Shown here: positions 1 through 8,665 of the stretch, in pieces | Layout of the letters: every line of letters starts with the position of its first letter | Position numbering within the stretch: position 1 is the stretch's first letter | NCBI GenBank assembly: GCA_903911225.1 | Contig: CAIWCT010000117.1 | Location: forward strand, 1 to 46,517 | DNA length: 46,517 bases | From: an uncultured delta proteobacterium | GTDB taxonomy: Bacteria; Desulfobacterota; WTBG01; CAIYCZ01; CAIRTM01 | Direction of reading: 5' to 3' | Notes under the pieces: generated by a model | What the model was told of the DNA's origin: nothing | The model's input: only the letters and a program-made list of their open reading frames with translations | Database searches by the model: none | Translations under genes and position numbers: made by a program

Positions 1-51
1 CCATTCCGCTTCCCAGTAAAGTGTTCACGGCATCTACAGGTATGATAACAG

Positions 52-219
52 TTTCATTGGTATGACCTGCGGGGCCGCGCCTTGACAGAATCCTATTATG
101 CCAGCGGATCGGATATGGCGGCATGGCTGGATCGCAATGCCGGAATGAAAAGTGCTGCCCGCATAATGATCAAATCTCTAACTCCGGTGCTGAAAAAGCT
201 GGTCTCTGCGGAACCGTGA
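52..219 (+). pseudogene. Remnant of a secreted-protein C-terminal domain (CFI-box-like)
   Basis: The frame ending in TGA at 217-219 reads as a plausible protein tail, including RGRALTESYYASGSDM and a downstream IKSLTPVLKKL stretch. It has no start and is closed upstream by adjacent TGA and TAA codons at 46-51; the other two plus frames are also interrupted in the first 110 bases. The tail resembles the last 50 residues of the next gene (SYY...GS...RN...R/KSA...I..L.P), the pattern of the C-terminal region called CFI-box in secreted proteins. I read it as the decayed 3' end of a paralogue. The upstream part lies outside the window, so a frameshift near position 50 rather than full decay is possible. 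Confidence 0.35.
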
Positions 220-295
220 TGTGGAATGAGAATTTTTTCAGAGCTTTGTTTTGCTCCGTACAATAAGATAAAAATACAATTTTACAGGAGGAAGC

Positions 296-1330
296 ATGAA
301 AGTTGTAAGATTTTTTGGTGTAACAGCGGCCTTCGCGGTGCTTTTTTTCTGTGCGGCTAATTACGTAAATGCCGATGGGACATTCCCTCCTTTACGTGAA
401 GCACTGAGGGCGATGAGATCCAACTTGTCTGTAAAGGTAAGTACCATAACGGTGGACGCATGGGATGCTCCCGATAACTATTATTATGTTTTTGAACCCA
501 GACGCAAACAGCAGAACCTCGGATTTATCATCTATCCGGGGGCGTATGTCGATCCCCGGTCATATGCACCGGCAGCACAAGAAATTGCCAAGGCAGGCTA
601 TCTTACCGTTATTGTGAAAATGCCCGGTGACCTTGCTATTACCGGAATTCCACGGGCTTTAGATATACTTGCTGCATATCCTGATACGACGCAATGGGCA
701 ATCGGCGGGCATTCCCTTGGAGGGGTTTCTGCAGCAGGGTATGTTATGGACCATCCCGAGAATATGAAAGGCGTAGTTTTGTGGGCTGCTTATGGCTCTA
801 ATTCTTTCCCGATTCAAGACAAGGATGTGAGCGTCCTTGTACTCTATGGATCAAAGGATGGGCTGGCAACACCGGCCAAGGTCGATGCCGGCAAACCCTA
901 TCTTCCTGACAATACCACCTATTTTCTGATAGAAGGCGGCAACCATACCAATTTCGGTTATTACGACACGTCGCCTGATGCGGTGCAGCCAGGTGATAAT
1001 TCGTCAGATATTACCCGTAAAGACCAGCAAAAGATTATAGTGGCTGAGACTCTGGCATTGCTTGATGGTATTTCAGGCAGAGAGCCGGGAGCATGTCCGG
1101 CAGTTGCCATTCTGGGTGAGGATGATCCGGGGATTGCCACACTTCGACAGTTCCGTGATACCGTTCTTGCCAATAGCGCTTTGGGCAACAAATTGATAGA
1201 TAGCTATTATAATAATGGTTCAGTCATAACGGGGTTTATTGAGCGCAATCCCGCGGTTCGAAGTTCGGCGCAGACAGTTATCAGGCTGCTTCTTCCCGCC
1301 GTGCAGAGGATTCTTGCAGCCGGTAAGTAA
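296..1330 (+). CDS. Exported alpha/beta hydrolase with CFI-box-like C-terminal domain
   Basis: 344 residues. The N-terminus (residues 1-27) is a signal peptide: basic MKVVR, a hydrophobic core, then an Ala-rich cleavage region. Residues 60-260 form an alpha/beta hydrolase domain with the nucleophile elbow GGHSLGG (Ser140), an acid in YGSKDGL (Asp188) and a His in GGNHTNFG (His217), so the catalytic triad looks intact. From about residue 267 a second region (ACPAVAILGEDDPG, then RQFRDTVL and a SYYNNGS segment) resembles the CFI-box C-terminal region of secreted proteins. The start is supported by AGGAGG seven to eight bases upstream. Substrate unknown; a periplasmic or secreted esterase or dienelactone-hydrolase-like enzyme is most likely. 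A terminator follows. Confidence 0.8.
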   Translation: MKVVRFFGVTAAFAVLFFCAANYVNADGTFPPLREALRAMRSNLSVKVSTITVDAWDAPDNYYYVFEPRRKQQNLGFIIYPGAYVDPRSYAPAAQEIAKAGYLTVIVKMPGDLAITGIPRALDILAAYPDTTQWAIGGHSLGGVSAAGYVMDHPENMKGVVLWAAYGSNSFPIQDKDVSVLVLYGSKDGLATPAKVDAGKPYLPDNTTYFLIEGGNHTNFGYYDTSPDAVQPGDNSSDITRKDQQKIIVAETLALLDGISGREPGACPAVAILGEDDPGIATLRQFRDTVLANSALGNKLIDSYYNNGSVITGFIERNPAVRSSAQTVIRLLLPAVQRILAAGK

Positions 1331-1393
1331 GCCGGGGAGTATGAAGATGGAAGTGTTTAGTTGTAGTTGATGATATAAGAAAAGTTGCTGATA

Positions 1394-1423
1394 AAGGCGC
1401 TCCTTTATGGAGCGCCTTTTTTT
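1394..1423 (+). terminator. Rho-independent terminator
   Basis: An 11-bp perfect stem (1394-1404 with 1410-1420) around a TTTAT loop is followed by a T run. It ends the hydrolase transcript and lies between two convergent genes. The A-rich 5' side makes partial function on the minus strand possible. Confidence 0.8.
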
Positions 1424-1427
1424 ATAA

Positions 1428-2348
1428 CTATGTGTCTTTTGTTGAGTCATTGGCAAAAGCCCGGGGCAGTTTCCAGCGCCGGTGCAGCCAGCCGAACCAC
1501 TGCTCGGGATGCTGGCGCACCAAGTGCTCAATAAATGCATTATATTGAAGGGTATTGGCGATGATGTCCTGTTCCGTATTGCCTGTTTTTATAAGGTGAA
1601 ACTGCTCCCCCAATATCATGCGGTTACGCCTGAAGCCCGGCTCTTTGATTGTATAGGCCGGCACAATAGCGCAGCCTGTTTTTAAGGCAAAAGCCGCAGG
1701 GGCTGAGTATGTCGAAGCGGTCTTTCCAAAGAACGGCACGGGCAGTCCGTTGCGGCCGGCGTTCTGGTCAAAAAGCAGTGCGACCATGGTGCCTTTTTTA
1801 AGATACTGGTAGAGTTGGCGCAGGCCGTTCTTGCTTGATATGAGTTTTATATTGCCCTGGCCGCGGGTACGGATGACATAGGCGTCGACATACGGGTTTT
1901 TTAAAGGCTTGTACAGTGTAGCTGCATTGTCGAAGCGCTGCCCGAATGCGGCTGCGGCATGCTCCCACATGCCCATATGCGGCCCGAGCACTATAGCCCC
2001 CTTTCCCTGAGCAAGAGCTTTTTCAAGATGCTCAATGCCTTCAATGGCAAGGTTGTTGCGGATATCATCCGGTGAGCTGATGACCGACTCGACAAAACCT
2101 TCACCGAGCATGCGGAAAAGCTTTTCAATAATTTCCTTTCGCTGAGCATGAGAGAGGCTATCGCCGAAAGCGATTTGAAGGTTTTCATGAGCGAGAGCAA
2201 CCCGTGACCTAAATATTTTCCCCGCCAGGGCGCCTGCATTTCTGCCAAGGCCTATGGCAACTCTGGCTGGCAGTGCTTGCAGGGCTGCGTTGAACAAGAG
2301 CAGTCCTGCATATTCAAGCCTGTATTGAATCGATGATCGTGGTGTCAT
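1428..2348 (-). CDS. Lipid A biosynthesis acyltransferase (LpxL/HtrB family)
   Basis: 306 residues, the usual length of the Kdo2-lipid A lauroyl/myristoyl acyltransferase family. The family transfers a secondary acyl chain to lipid A at the inner membrane. The catalytic HX4E motif is present in GPHMGMWEHA (His124, Glu129). The C-terminus carries the typical HPEQWFGWLHRRWK signature, and an N-terminal hydrophobic segment (about residues 12-33) would anchor it. It is the last of three closely spaced minus-strand genes with a kinase-like protein and a small membrane protein, so the group probably acts on lipopolysaccharide. Whether the acyl position is that of LpxL or LpxM cannot be told. No strong ribosome-binding site is seen. 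Confidence 0.88.
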   Translation of the reverse strand: MTPRSSIQYRLEYAGLLLFNAALQALPARVAIGLGRNAGALAGKIFRSRVALAHENLQIAFGDSLSHAQRKEIIEKLFRMLGEGFVESVISSPDDIRNNLAIEGIEHLEKALAQGKGAIVLGPHMGMWEHAAAAFGQRFDNAATLYKPLKNPYVDAYVIRTRGQGNIKLISSKNGLRQLYQYLKKGTMVALLFDQNAGRNGLPVPFFGKTASTYSAPAAFALKTGCAIVPAYTIKEPGFRRNRMILGEQFHLIKTGNTEQDIIANTLQYNAFIEHLVRQHPEQWFGWLHRRWKLPRAFANDSTKDT

Positions 2349-2395
2349 GGCAAATCAGGTAAGAATTCTGTGTTGCACTGTGCTGTGCATGTCTG

Positions 2396-3055
2396 TCAGC
2401 GCCTTGATGCGCGTGTGCCAAGCGGATAGCCCTTAAACACCCACAGTGAACGTTTTTTTTCCATTTTTTTAAGAAAGGCCAGCCGTTCCGGGTCGATAGT
2501 TTTGCCACTGACCCGTTTCCAGCATTTATAGACGCCGGAGATGTCAATGTTTTTAAGAAACTGATGCATGAAGCGCGGTATTCTGCTCAGAAACAGGCTG
2601 GTTTGAAAGTCTAGAAGCAGCGGGCAGCCAGTGTCGCTTACTACAATATTGCGCATATAGCGAATATCCAGATGCACAATGCCCCGTTCATGCATGAGCC
2701 GCACCGACTTTTCAAGCTCAAGAAAAAAATCGGCGCCGGGGGGATTCGTGCGCCTGATATATTTCAGGTTGGTCCCCGGCACAAAACGATAACAGAATGC
2801 ATAGGCATCCAGAGCAAAAGGATCTGCGGGAATGCCGGGTATTCCCTGCAGGTGAACAAGTGCCCGGAGTTCACGCGCCGCCATCCAGGCACCCCAGGTT
2901 TTACGGATAAGCGGCGAACAGGCAGTGAAATCTTTTAAAACCCAAACGCCGTCAGTGTGCGTGTACAGGAGCAGATCGGCATTGGCCCATCTGCCACCGC
3001 TTATTTTTTCTGCACCGTTTTTGCGCAGTTCATCGCGGGTAAAGGGGTGATTCAT
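2396..3055 (-). CDS. Lipopolysaccharide kinase-like (Kdo/RIO-type) protein
   Basis: 219 residues with a small protein-kinase-like fold. Visible parts: Lys41 in VWVLKDF (possible ATP lysine), Glu62 in the following helix, a catalytic loop MHERGIVHLDIRYMRN (Asp130, Asn136), and a metal-binding LLLDFQ (Asp149) in place of DFG. This pattern fits the WaaP/KdkA/RIO-like kinases that phosphorylate inner-core lipopolysaccharide. It sits between a small membrane protein gene (8-bp gap upstream) and the lipid A acyltransferase (47-bp gap downstream), which supports an envelope role. Actual substrate unknown. Confidence 0.72.
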   Translation of the reverse strand: MNHPFTRDELRKNGAEKISGGRWANADLLLYTHTDGVWVLKDFTACSPLIRKTWGAWMAARELRALVHLQGIPGIPADPFALDAYAFCYRFVPGTNLKYIRRTNPPGADFFLELEKSVRLMHERGIVHLDIRYMRNIVVSDTGCPLLLDFQTSLFLSRIPRFMHQFLKNIDISGVYKCWKRVSGKTIDPERLAFLKKMEKKRSLWVFKGYPLGTRASRR

Positions 3056-3062
3056 GATGCGA

Positions 3063-3458
3063 TTACCAGCTGAGTCGTCCTACGATATAGAGGATGCCGG
3101 AAATGATGAAGAAGGCAGCAGCCGCCAGACCGAGAACCGAGGATATGGAGAGAAAAGCCCCAACCGTTTCTATATACATTTTCTCCTGGTCAGCAGACAG
3201 GCTAAGATGGGCTTTTTGCTTGAGCTTCATGAGCAGCAGTCGTGACAGCCCGGGAAACATGGTCCTGCTCATGCCTCTTCCGATGAACCATATAGCCAGG
3301 TACACAAGCCAAACAATGGATGCGCCGATGAGAAACCCCAGCAGTGCTATCTGGAGCCTCTGTTCCTGAATTGTAACGATCATGGCAAAGAACAAAAGAA
3401 GCCCGATTGCTGCAGATAGTATGGCTGTAATGCGCAAGAGCGCGGTTTTTCTTTTCAT
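3063..3458 (-). CDS. Small membrane protein of unknown function
   Basis: 131 residues with three predicted transmembrane helices (about residues 8-30, 36-59 and 101-127). A basic, amphipathic middle stretch (residues 60-95: GRGMSRTMFPG, then a Lys-rich part) probably lies in the cytoplasm. I recognise no family. It is the first gene of the minus-strand envelope group and ends 7 bases before the kinase-like gene, so co-translation is likely. An antisense frame across it is a shadow. Confidence 0.6.
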   Translation of the reverse strand: MKRKTALLRITAILSAAIGLLLFFAMIVTIQEQRLQIALLGFLIGASIVWLVYLAIWFIGRGMSRTMFPGLSRLLLMKLKQKAHLSLSADQEKMYIETVGAFLSISSVLGLAAAAFFIISGILYIVGRLSW

Positions 3459-3610
3459 GTATGCTTTCTTGACTGTGGGGCTGCTGTTAATGATGTTTTG
3501 CTAAAATGTTATTAAATACTTTTTTTGAAGATTTTACAATAGAATTTGTGCGTTCGGGTTTTGCGCGCTGAAGGTGTATTTATAAGACCAGTATGTGATT
3601 ATACTTCAAT

Positions 3611-3949
3611 CTATTGGATGAGCTGTTCAAACATGGGCTGGCTGATCAACTCTGTGAATTTGATGCCGCTGATAATTTCCCTGTCATGGCGTTCGACACG
3701 TTTGATTTCAGCCTGAGCCGAGACATGCAGAAGTGTTTTCGGTATGTAAATGTCTATAAACATGATGGTTCCACACTCCAGTTTTTCGTTTATGGGCACG
3801 CTTACAGCAGCCCCTGTGCGGCTCAGGTTGACGACCTTGCAATCAAGATACTGTGTGCTTTGTTTTTTTATGAAGTACTGAGCGTTCAGGGTGGTCTTGA
3901 TGCGATCCTTGCTGCGTCTGTTGATGTTAAAATCACCAATTTCGATCAT
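3611..3949 (-). CDS. PilZ domain protein (cyclic-di-GMP binding)
   Basis: 112 residues, a single PilZ domain. Both halves of the c-di-GMP binding signature are visible: RxxxR at residues 12-16 (RSKDR) and the NLSRTG motif at 41-46, matching (D/N)xSxxG. A single-domain PilZ protein usually transmits c-di-GMP levels to motility, polysaccharide or secretion machinery through protein contacts. The start has a good ribosome-binding site (AGGAGAGG upstream of the ATG). No partner gene is adjacent; it lies alone between mtaB and the envelope genes. Confidence 0.85.
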   Translation of the reverse strand: MIEIGDFNINRRSKDRIKTTLNAQYFIKKQSTQYLDCKVVNLSRTGAAVSVPINEKLECGTIMFIDIYIPKTLLHVSAQAEIKRVERHDREIISGIKFTELISQPMFEQLIQ

Positions 3950-4111
3950 TTTTGTTGACCTCTCCTGCAGTTTTTTTGAAGCTTGTATCTAATAAATAAA
4001 ACGGATTATTGTTTAACCTAAAGAGTCTTAACATTATATATAGTAAATTTTGTCAAAAAAATCAAAAGCTTAAATTCTACTTTTATTATGCCGGAGAAAG
4101 ATAAAGGGGTG

Positions 4112-5434
4112 TTAGACAAGTTTTCCCCTCGGCTCCTGCGTGTCTGAGACAACAACCCGCACAGGCACTTCCTGCCCGGCAAGGCTGGATGGCCCGTCAA
4201 AAAGCACCGGGATATAGTTGCGCGATACGCCGCGCAGGAGCCCGGTTTTTTTGTGGCGATGTTTTTCCACGAGCACCGGCAGTATAGCCCCTGCGTAGCT
4301 TGCATAAAAGCGGCTGCGTTTTTCATCCGATAGCTGTCGTAGCTTTAGCGCCCGTACTTTTTTGATGTGCTCTGGCACCTGGTCCGGAAAATCAGCCGCG
4401 GGGGTGCCGGAGCGACGGGAATAGGGGAAAACATGCAGATAGCCTGCAGGCAGTCCGGCAAGAAGTTCTGCGGTATTTTTAAACGCCGTATCGGTTTCTC
4501 CGGGGAAGCCGGCAATTACGTCGATGCCGATATTAAGGCCGGGTATAGCCTCTACAAGGCTGATAACAAGCGCACGGAAAAACATCGGGTTATAGTGCCG
4601 CCCCATTTTTTTTAAAATGCCGGCATCGCCGCTTTGCAGCGGAATGTGAAAGTGCGGGCATATGAGTTGTGAGGCAGCGATAATTCTTATGAGCTCGGGG
4701 GTGAATTCTGTCGGCTCTATGGAACTCAGGCGCAGCCGCATGCTGGCAAGAGCTGCATCATCTTCAAGGTATGCAAGCAGGTTTGCAAGGCTGGTTTTTG
4801 GTCGGGCATCAAGGCCAAATGCCCCCAGATGTATGCCGGTGAGCACAATTTCGCGATAGCCCGCAAGCTTTAGCCCGACAATTCTTTGTTTTACTTCACC
4901 TGTCGGCAGGCTGCGGCTCGGGCCGCGCACGGATGGAACGATGCAGTACGAGCAGCGGCTGTTGCATCCATCCTGAATTTTTAAAAATGCTCGCGTACGG
5001 TCAAAGAGCTTCGTGCAGGCGGGGGTGGTAAATATTTTTTCTGAAGAGATATCGGCCACTGCTGCAAAAGAAGCACGGTTTTGCTGAGCTGAGCTGACAA
5101 ATGCCGCTATGTCCTTCTTTTCGGCATTGCCGATAACGGATACCCTCTCAGAGAGTGACTGAAGGGTCTGGGCAGATTTCTGGGCATAACAGCCTGTTAC
5201 TATGATGCGGCAGCCGGGATGCTCACGCAGCATGCGGCGGATGAGCTGGCGGGACTGTGATTCAGTGCTCTCGGTAACCGCACAGGTGTTGATGATGCAG
5301 ACATCGGCTTTTGAAGCAGTGGGTACAATGCTGTGCCCCGCCTGCTTTAATGCTTCAGCCATGGCGCCGGAGTCATACTGGTTTACCTTGCAGCCAAGGG
5401 TTGCAAACGAAATGGTAAAGTTATTTTTTATCAT
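4112..5434 (-). CDS. mtaB: tRNA (N6-threonylcarbamoyladenosine(37)-C2)-methylthiotransferase MtaB
   Basis: 440 residues. The enzyme converts t6A37 to ms2t6A37 in tRNAs decoding ANN codons, using two [4Fe-4S] clusters and S-adenosylmethionine. The N-terminal UPF0004 domain carries three cluster cysteines: Cys15 in TLGCKVNQYDS, Cys51 and Cys82 (GCYAQ). The radical SAM motif CNSRCSYC lies at Cys157, Cys161, Cys164. A C-terminal TRAM domain follows (around VLVEKHRHKKTG). TLGCKVNQ and the SYCIVP context separate MtaB from MiaB and RimO. No convincing Shine-Dalgarno precedes the ATG, but the next in-frame ATG would cut into the N-terminal domain, so this start is kept. Confidence 0.93.
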   Translation of the reverse strand: MIKNNFTISFATLGCKVNQYDSGAMAEALKQAGHSIVPTASKADVCIINTCAVTESTESQSRQLIRRMLREHPGCRIIVTGCYAQKSAQTLQSLSERVSVIGNAEKKDIAAFVSSAQQNRASFAAVADISSEKIFTTPACTKLFDRTRAFLKIQDGCNSRCSYCIVPSVRGPSRSLPTGEVKQRIVGLKLAGYREIVLTGIHLGAFGLDARPKTSLANLLAYLEDDAALASMRLRLSSIEPTEFTPELIRIIAASQLICPHFHIPLQSGDAGILKKMGRHYNPMFFRALVISLVEAIPGLNIGIDVIAGFPGETDTAFKNTAELLAGLPAGYLHVFPYSRRSGTPAADFPDQVPEHIKKVRALKLRQLSDEKRSRFYASYAGAILPVLVEKHRHKKTGLLRGVSRNYIPVLFDGPSSLAGQEVPVRVVVSDTQEPRGKLV

Positions 5435-5562
5435 GTTTTATGCAGAGAATTATTAATTAATTATTTTAACAGGAAAAGTCGCGCAAATGAAATGTTTTTC
5501 CGCATGCTCTTCCAGGCTGAAGTGCCCTGCAATCGCTGTTTTGCCGCTGATCTAAAAGAAAG

Positions 5563-5591
5563 TTGACAAGAGGCCCCCCCGCATCTTTATA
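5563..5591 (+). promoter_or_regulatory. Sigma70-type promoter of the CoA-transferase gene
   Basis: A perfect TTGACA (5563-5568) and a TTTATA (5586-5591) are separated by 17 bases. Transcription would start near 5598, which argues that translation begins at the ATG at 5635 and not at the TTG at 5596. Confidence 0.65.
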
Positions 5592-5634
5592 GTAATTGAA
5601 TGACTTTCGGAACACAAAAGACAGGGTGGAAGCA

Positions 5635-6825
5635 ATGAAACCGGCGCTGGCGGGAATCCGTATCATCGACTTCACGCGGGCCCTTGCAGGCCCCTACTGC
5701 ACCATGCTGCTCGCCGATATGGGCGCAGAGGTGGTGAAAATTGAAATGCCCGGTGTGGGCGATGACTCTCGCGGCTGGGGCCCGCCTTTTGTCGGGTCAG
5801 AGTCGGCCTTTTATCTCAGCATTAACCGCAATAAAAAAAGCATTGCTCTTGATCTTAAAAGCGACCAGGCCCATAACATAGCATTGCGGCTTATCCAGAC
5901 AGCAGATGTGGTCGTTGAGGGCAACCGGCCCGGCGTCATGAAGCGCCTGGGGCTTGATTATGAAGCCGTCCACAAACAGAACCCCGCACTTATTTACTGC
6001 TCGATCTCGGCTTTCGGCCAGACCGGGCCCTATGCTGAAAAAGCCGGCTATGATCAGGTGCTGCAGGGCTATGGCGGCATTATGGGGCTTACCGGTGAGC
6101 CGGACGGGCGGCCGCTCAAAGTCGGGATTTCTATTACCGACCTCACCACGGGCATGTTTGGCGCTATCGGCATTATGACTGCACTCTACCAACGGCAGCA
6201 GAGCGGCCTGGGGCAGCATATCGATGCGGCCATGCTTGACGGACAGGTTTCCTGGCTCACCTATCAGGCGCAACGGTACTGGGCTACCGGTGAAAACCCC
6301 AAACGCTCCGGCTCGGGTCACGGGCTTATTGTTCCGTATCAGGCAATTCAAACCTCGGACGGTTTTGTCAATATCGCTGTCGGCAATGAAAATCTCTGGA
6401 AATCATTTACCGCAGTTATGAAGCTTGAGCATTTAAATGATGATCCTCGCTTTGCAACAAATCCGGTGCGCGTTGAAAACCGGCAGGAGCTGCTCGACAT
6501 TATCGAGCCGATTTTCAGGGCGCGTCAGTCTTTCCACTGGATAGAGCTTTTTGATAAAGCAGGTATTCCCTGCGGGCCTATTTATACCGTCGACCAGGTG
6601 GTTGACGATCCGCAGGTGCTTGCACGCGACATGGTCATGCAGGTGACGCATCCTGCCTACGGCACGATTAATACGCTCGGGTTCCCCATAAAGTTTTCAG
6701 AGACCCCCGGCCGCAGTCCCACGGCACCGCCCACGCTGGGGGAGCATACGAATGAGGTTTTAAAAAGCCTTGGCCTGACTGATGCGGAAATGCAATTGTT
6801 GCGTGATAATAAAATTATAAATTAA
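5635..6825 (+). CDS. Class III CoA-transferase (CaiB/BaiF family)
   Basis: 396 residues from the chosen ATG. Family III enzymes move CoA between carboxylic acids through an aspartyl-CoA thioester intermediate. The N-terminal signature IRIIDFTRALAGPYCTMLLA and the GAEVVKIE segment are typical. The catalytic aspartate is Asp169 in ISITDLTTGM, the same position as in formyl-CoA transferase. The start at 5635 follows AGGGTGGA at good spacing and lies downstream of a strong promoter; an in-frame TTG at 5596 would add 13 residues at the predicted transcription start. Substrate cannot be read from sequence; oxalate, succinate, glutarate or aromatic acids are all possible. No ligase or dehydrogenase gene is adjacent. 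Confidence 0.87.
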   Translation: MKPALAGIRIIDFTRALAGPYCTMLLADMGAEVVKIEMPGVGDDSRGWGPPFVGSESAFYLSINRNKKSIALDLKSDQAHNIALRLIQTADVVVEGNRPGVMKRLGLDYEAVHKQNPALIYCSISAFGQTGPYAEKAGYDQVLQGYGGIMGLTGEPDGRPLKVGISITDLTTGMFGAIGIMTALYQRQQSGLGQHIDAAMLDGQVSWLTYQAQRYWATGENPKRSGSGHGLIVPYQAIQTSDGFVNIAVGNENLWKSFTAVMKLEHLNDDPRFATNPVRVENRQELLDIIEPIFRARQSFHWIELFDKAGIPCGPIYTVDQVVDDPQVLARDMVMQVTHPAYGTINTLGFPIKFSETPGRSPTAPPTLGEHTNEVLKSLGLTDAEMQLLRDNKIIN

Positions 6826-6830
6826 TTTTT

Positions 6831-6893
6831 GCAGGAGCGGCTTCAGCCGCGAAAGGTTTGCGCAATCCGGATCACGGCTAAAGTCGATCCTGC
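6831..6893. repeat. REP-doublet-like inverted repeat
   Basis: Two 22-base arms (6831-6852 and 6872-6893) are inverted relative to each other with four mismatches and a 19-base spacer. The left arm begins GCAGGAGCGGCTTCAGCC, the style of Pseudomonas REP/REPIN sequences. The element begins six bases after the CoA-transferase stop codon. Confidence 0.7.
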
Positions 6894-6921
6894 AACTGCT
6901 CGTTAGGGAAAAAAGACCACC

Positions 6922-8328
6922 ATGAATTCTGCTGCTGTCATACTTTTTGATAAAAATAATCCGGATCTGACCTCTGCGCTTTCGGCAAATCCCCTTGTTG
7001 AAAAGATTGTTTTCAGTGACGGCCACGGCGGCAAGGCTGTATCCATGGCTTTGGAAGCGGCAGCAGCACTGGACTATGTTTTTTTTATACCGTCATCGGC
7101 AGGAGTCGTTTTTTTGAATGAAGCGCTGGCGGACCTTATGAAAGCGGCTCGCAACCGGGATGCCGGGCTTTTGTATGCCGACTACTGGAGCGGCACGCAA
7201 TCGGCTGACGGAGTAAAAAGGGTTGCCGACTATCAGTCCGGCAGCATACGCGACGATTTTTTATTCGGTCCGGTGCAGCTTTATGCCATGACAGCAGTCA
7301 GGCAGGCCCTTTCGCAGCATGGCTCTCTTTCAGCTTCGCGGTGGGCAGGCCTGTACGAGCTGCGGCTTAAAGTGTCCTGCGTCTCAGCAGTCGTGCATGT
7401 GTCGGAGCCATGCTCGCTCATCACAGAGGGCTTTGATCTGAAAAAGTCGCAGTTTGCCTATGCCGGACCCCTGCAGAGAGAGTATCAGAAAGAGATGGAA
7501 GCTGTGGCAACGCAGCATCTGCAGCGCATCGGCGCATACTGCAGCCATGAGCCGCTGACTGCCCCCGACGATGGCGCTGCCTATCCCGTGGAGGCAAGCA
7601 TCGTCATACCTGTGCGTAATCGCGAGCGCACCATTGCCGATGCCGTACAGAGCGCCCTTTCGCAGACAGTGGCTTTTCCGTTTAATGTGCTTGTCGTACA
7701 AAATCACTCGACTGACCGCACCGGCGCAATACTTGACGAGCTTGCTGCCCGCGACAGCCGCGTTGTTCATATTATCCCGCAGCGAACAGATTTCGGTATC
7801 GGCGGATGCTGGAATGAGGCTGTGCAGTCGGCCCGGTGCGGCCGCTTTGTCTGTCAGCTTGATTCAGATGACCTTTATACAGATGAGCATACGCTGGAAA
7901 AAGTTATCGGCATGCTCAGCGATGGCTGCTTCGGCATGGTGGTTGGAGCCTATCGCCTCGTTAATTTCAACCTCGAAGAATTGCCGCCCGGCATTATCGA
8001 TCACCGTGAGTGGAGCGATGAAAACGGGCGCAACAATCTGCTGCGCGTAAACGGCATCGGTGCGCCCCGCGCCTTTGCCACACAGCTTTTGCGCCGGTTC
8101 CCGTTCCCGAATGTGAGCTATGGAGAAGACTATGCGGTGTCGCTACGGATTTCCCGCGATTACAGAGTCGGCAGAATCTATGAGCCCGTCTATCTCTGCC
8201 GCCGCTGGGAGGACAATACAGACGCAAGGCTTTCAAATGAGCAGGAGGTTCGGTTTGCAACCTATAAGGACAGCCTGCGCACGCAGGAGATACAAGAGAG
8301 GCAGTCAAGGAACTGTTCTATTTATTAA
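6922..8328 (+). CDS. Glycosyltransferase family 2 protein with degenerate N-terminal GT-like domain
   Basis: 468 residues. Residues 223-430 are a GT-A fold family 2 transferase: ASIVIPVRNRERTIADAV at the nucleotide-sugar binding strand, the metal-binding DSDD at 314-317 (QLDSDDLY), and GED at 401-403 as candidate catalytic base region. Residues 1-215 also read like a GT-A fold that has lost its motifs (strand AAVILFD, then a late GLLYADYW). The enzyme probably transfers a sugar to a cell-surface glycan; donor and acceptor unknown. No other glycan gene is next to it. Start codon supported weakly by an upstream AGGGA. Confidence 0.75.
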   Translation: MNSAAVILFDKNNPDLTSALSANPLVEKIVFSDGHGGKAVSMALEAAAALDYVFFIPSSAGVVFLNEALADLMKAARNRDAGLLYADYWSGTQSADGVKRVADYQSGSIRDDFLFGPVQLYAMTAVRQALSQHGSLSASRWAGLYELRLKVSCVSAVVHVSEPCSLITEGFDLKKSQFAYAGPLQREYQKEMEAVATQHLQRIGAYCSHEPLTAPDDGAAYPVEASIVIPVRNRERTIADAVQSALSQTVAFPFNVLVVQNHSTDRTGAILDELAARDSRVVHIIPQRTDFGIGGCWNEAVQSARCGRFVCQLDSDDLYTDEHTLEKVIGMLSDGCFGMVVGAYRLVNFNLEELPPGIIDHREWSDENGRNNLLRVNGIGAPRAFATQLLRRFPFPNVSYGEDYAVSLRISRDYRVGRIYEPVYLCRRWEDNTDARLSNEQEVRFATYKDSLRTQEIQERQSRNCSIY

Positions 8329-8665
8329 ATTTGTTCTATTTGTTCAATGAGTTATAGTAATCAGTCCTTAATCCTCCATTCATCAAATTTAGCTTTTTAT
8401 TTAATCTGCCAGAGCAAAGATTTTTTCTGATACATTGGAACAATTAAGGATTCATCCGCAGGCTGCATTCAGATTCATAATATGGGTTTTTTTCAGGCAT
8501 GCACTGGCATAAGATGTTATAATAAAATACTTTACCTTGATCTGATCATATTTAGATCAATGGCACTTTAGTTCTAATAAATTAGCCTTTAGTGCCATTG
8601 ACGTTTTTCGTAAGTTTTGATATTTTCTGTTCAGGTTGATTGTTTTTAGAGGAACGAGGATAAGC
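8329..8665. other. Intergenic region with palindromes and a dispersed repeat
   Basis: No gene seen. Bases 8401-8443 repeat, with a few changes, at 26982-27022. Two inverted repeats follow: a 7-base pair of arms at 8537-8543 and 8554-8560, and a perfect 10-base pair at 8558-8567 and 8591-8600 followed by a T-rich stretch. They could be an operator and a terminator; the sequence alone does not decide. Confidence 0.5.

Noticed and set aside
3614-3958. Plus-strand frame opposite the PilZ gene
   Set aside because: The minus-strand PilZ motifs and ribosome site are clear; the other frame has neither.
5596-5634. TTG start giving a 13-residue longer CoA-transferase
   Set aside because: It lies at the predicted transcription start, while the ATG at 5635 has a ribosome-binding site and matches the family N-terminus.
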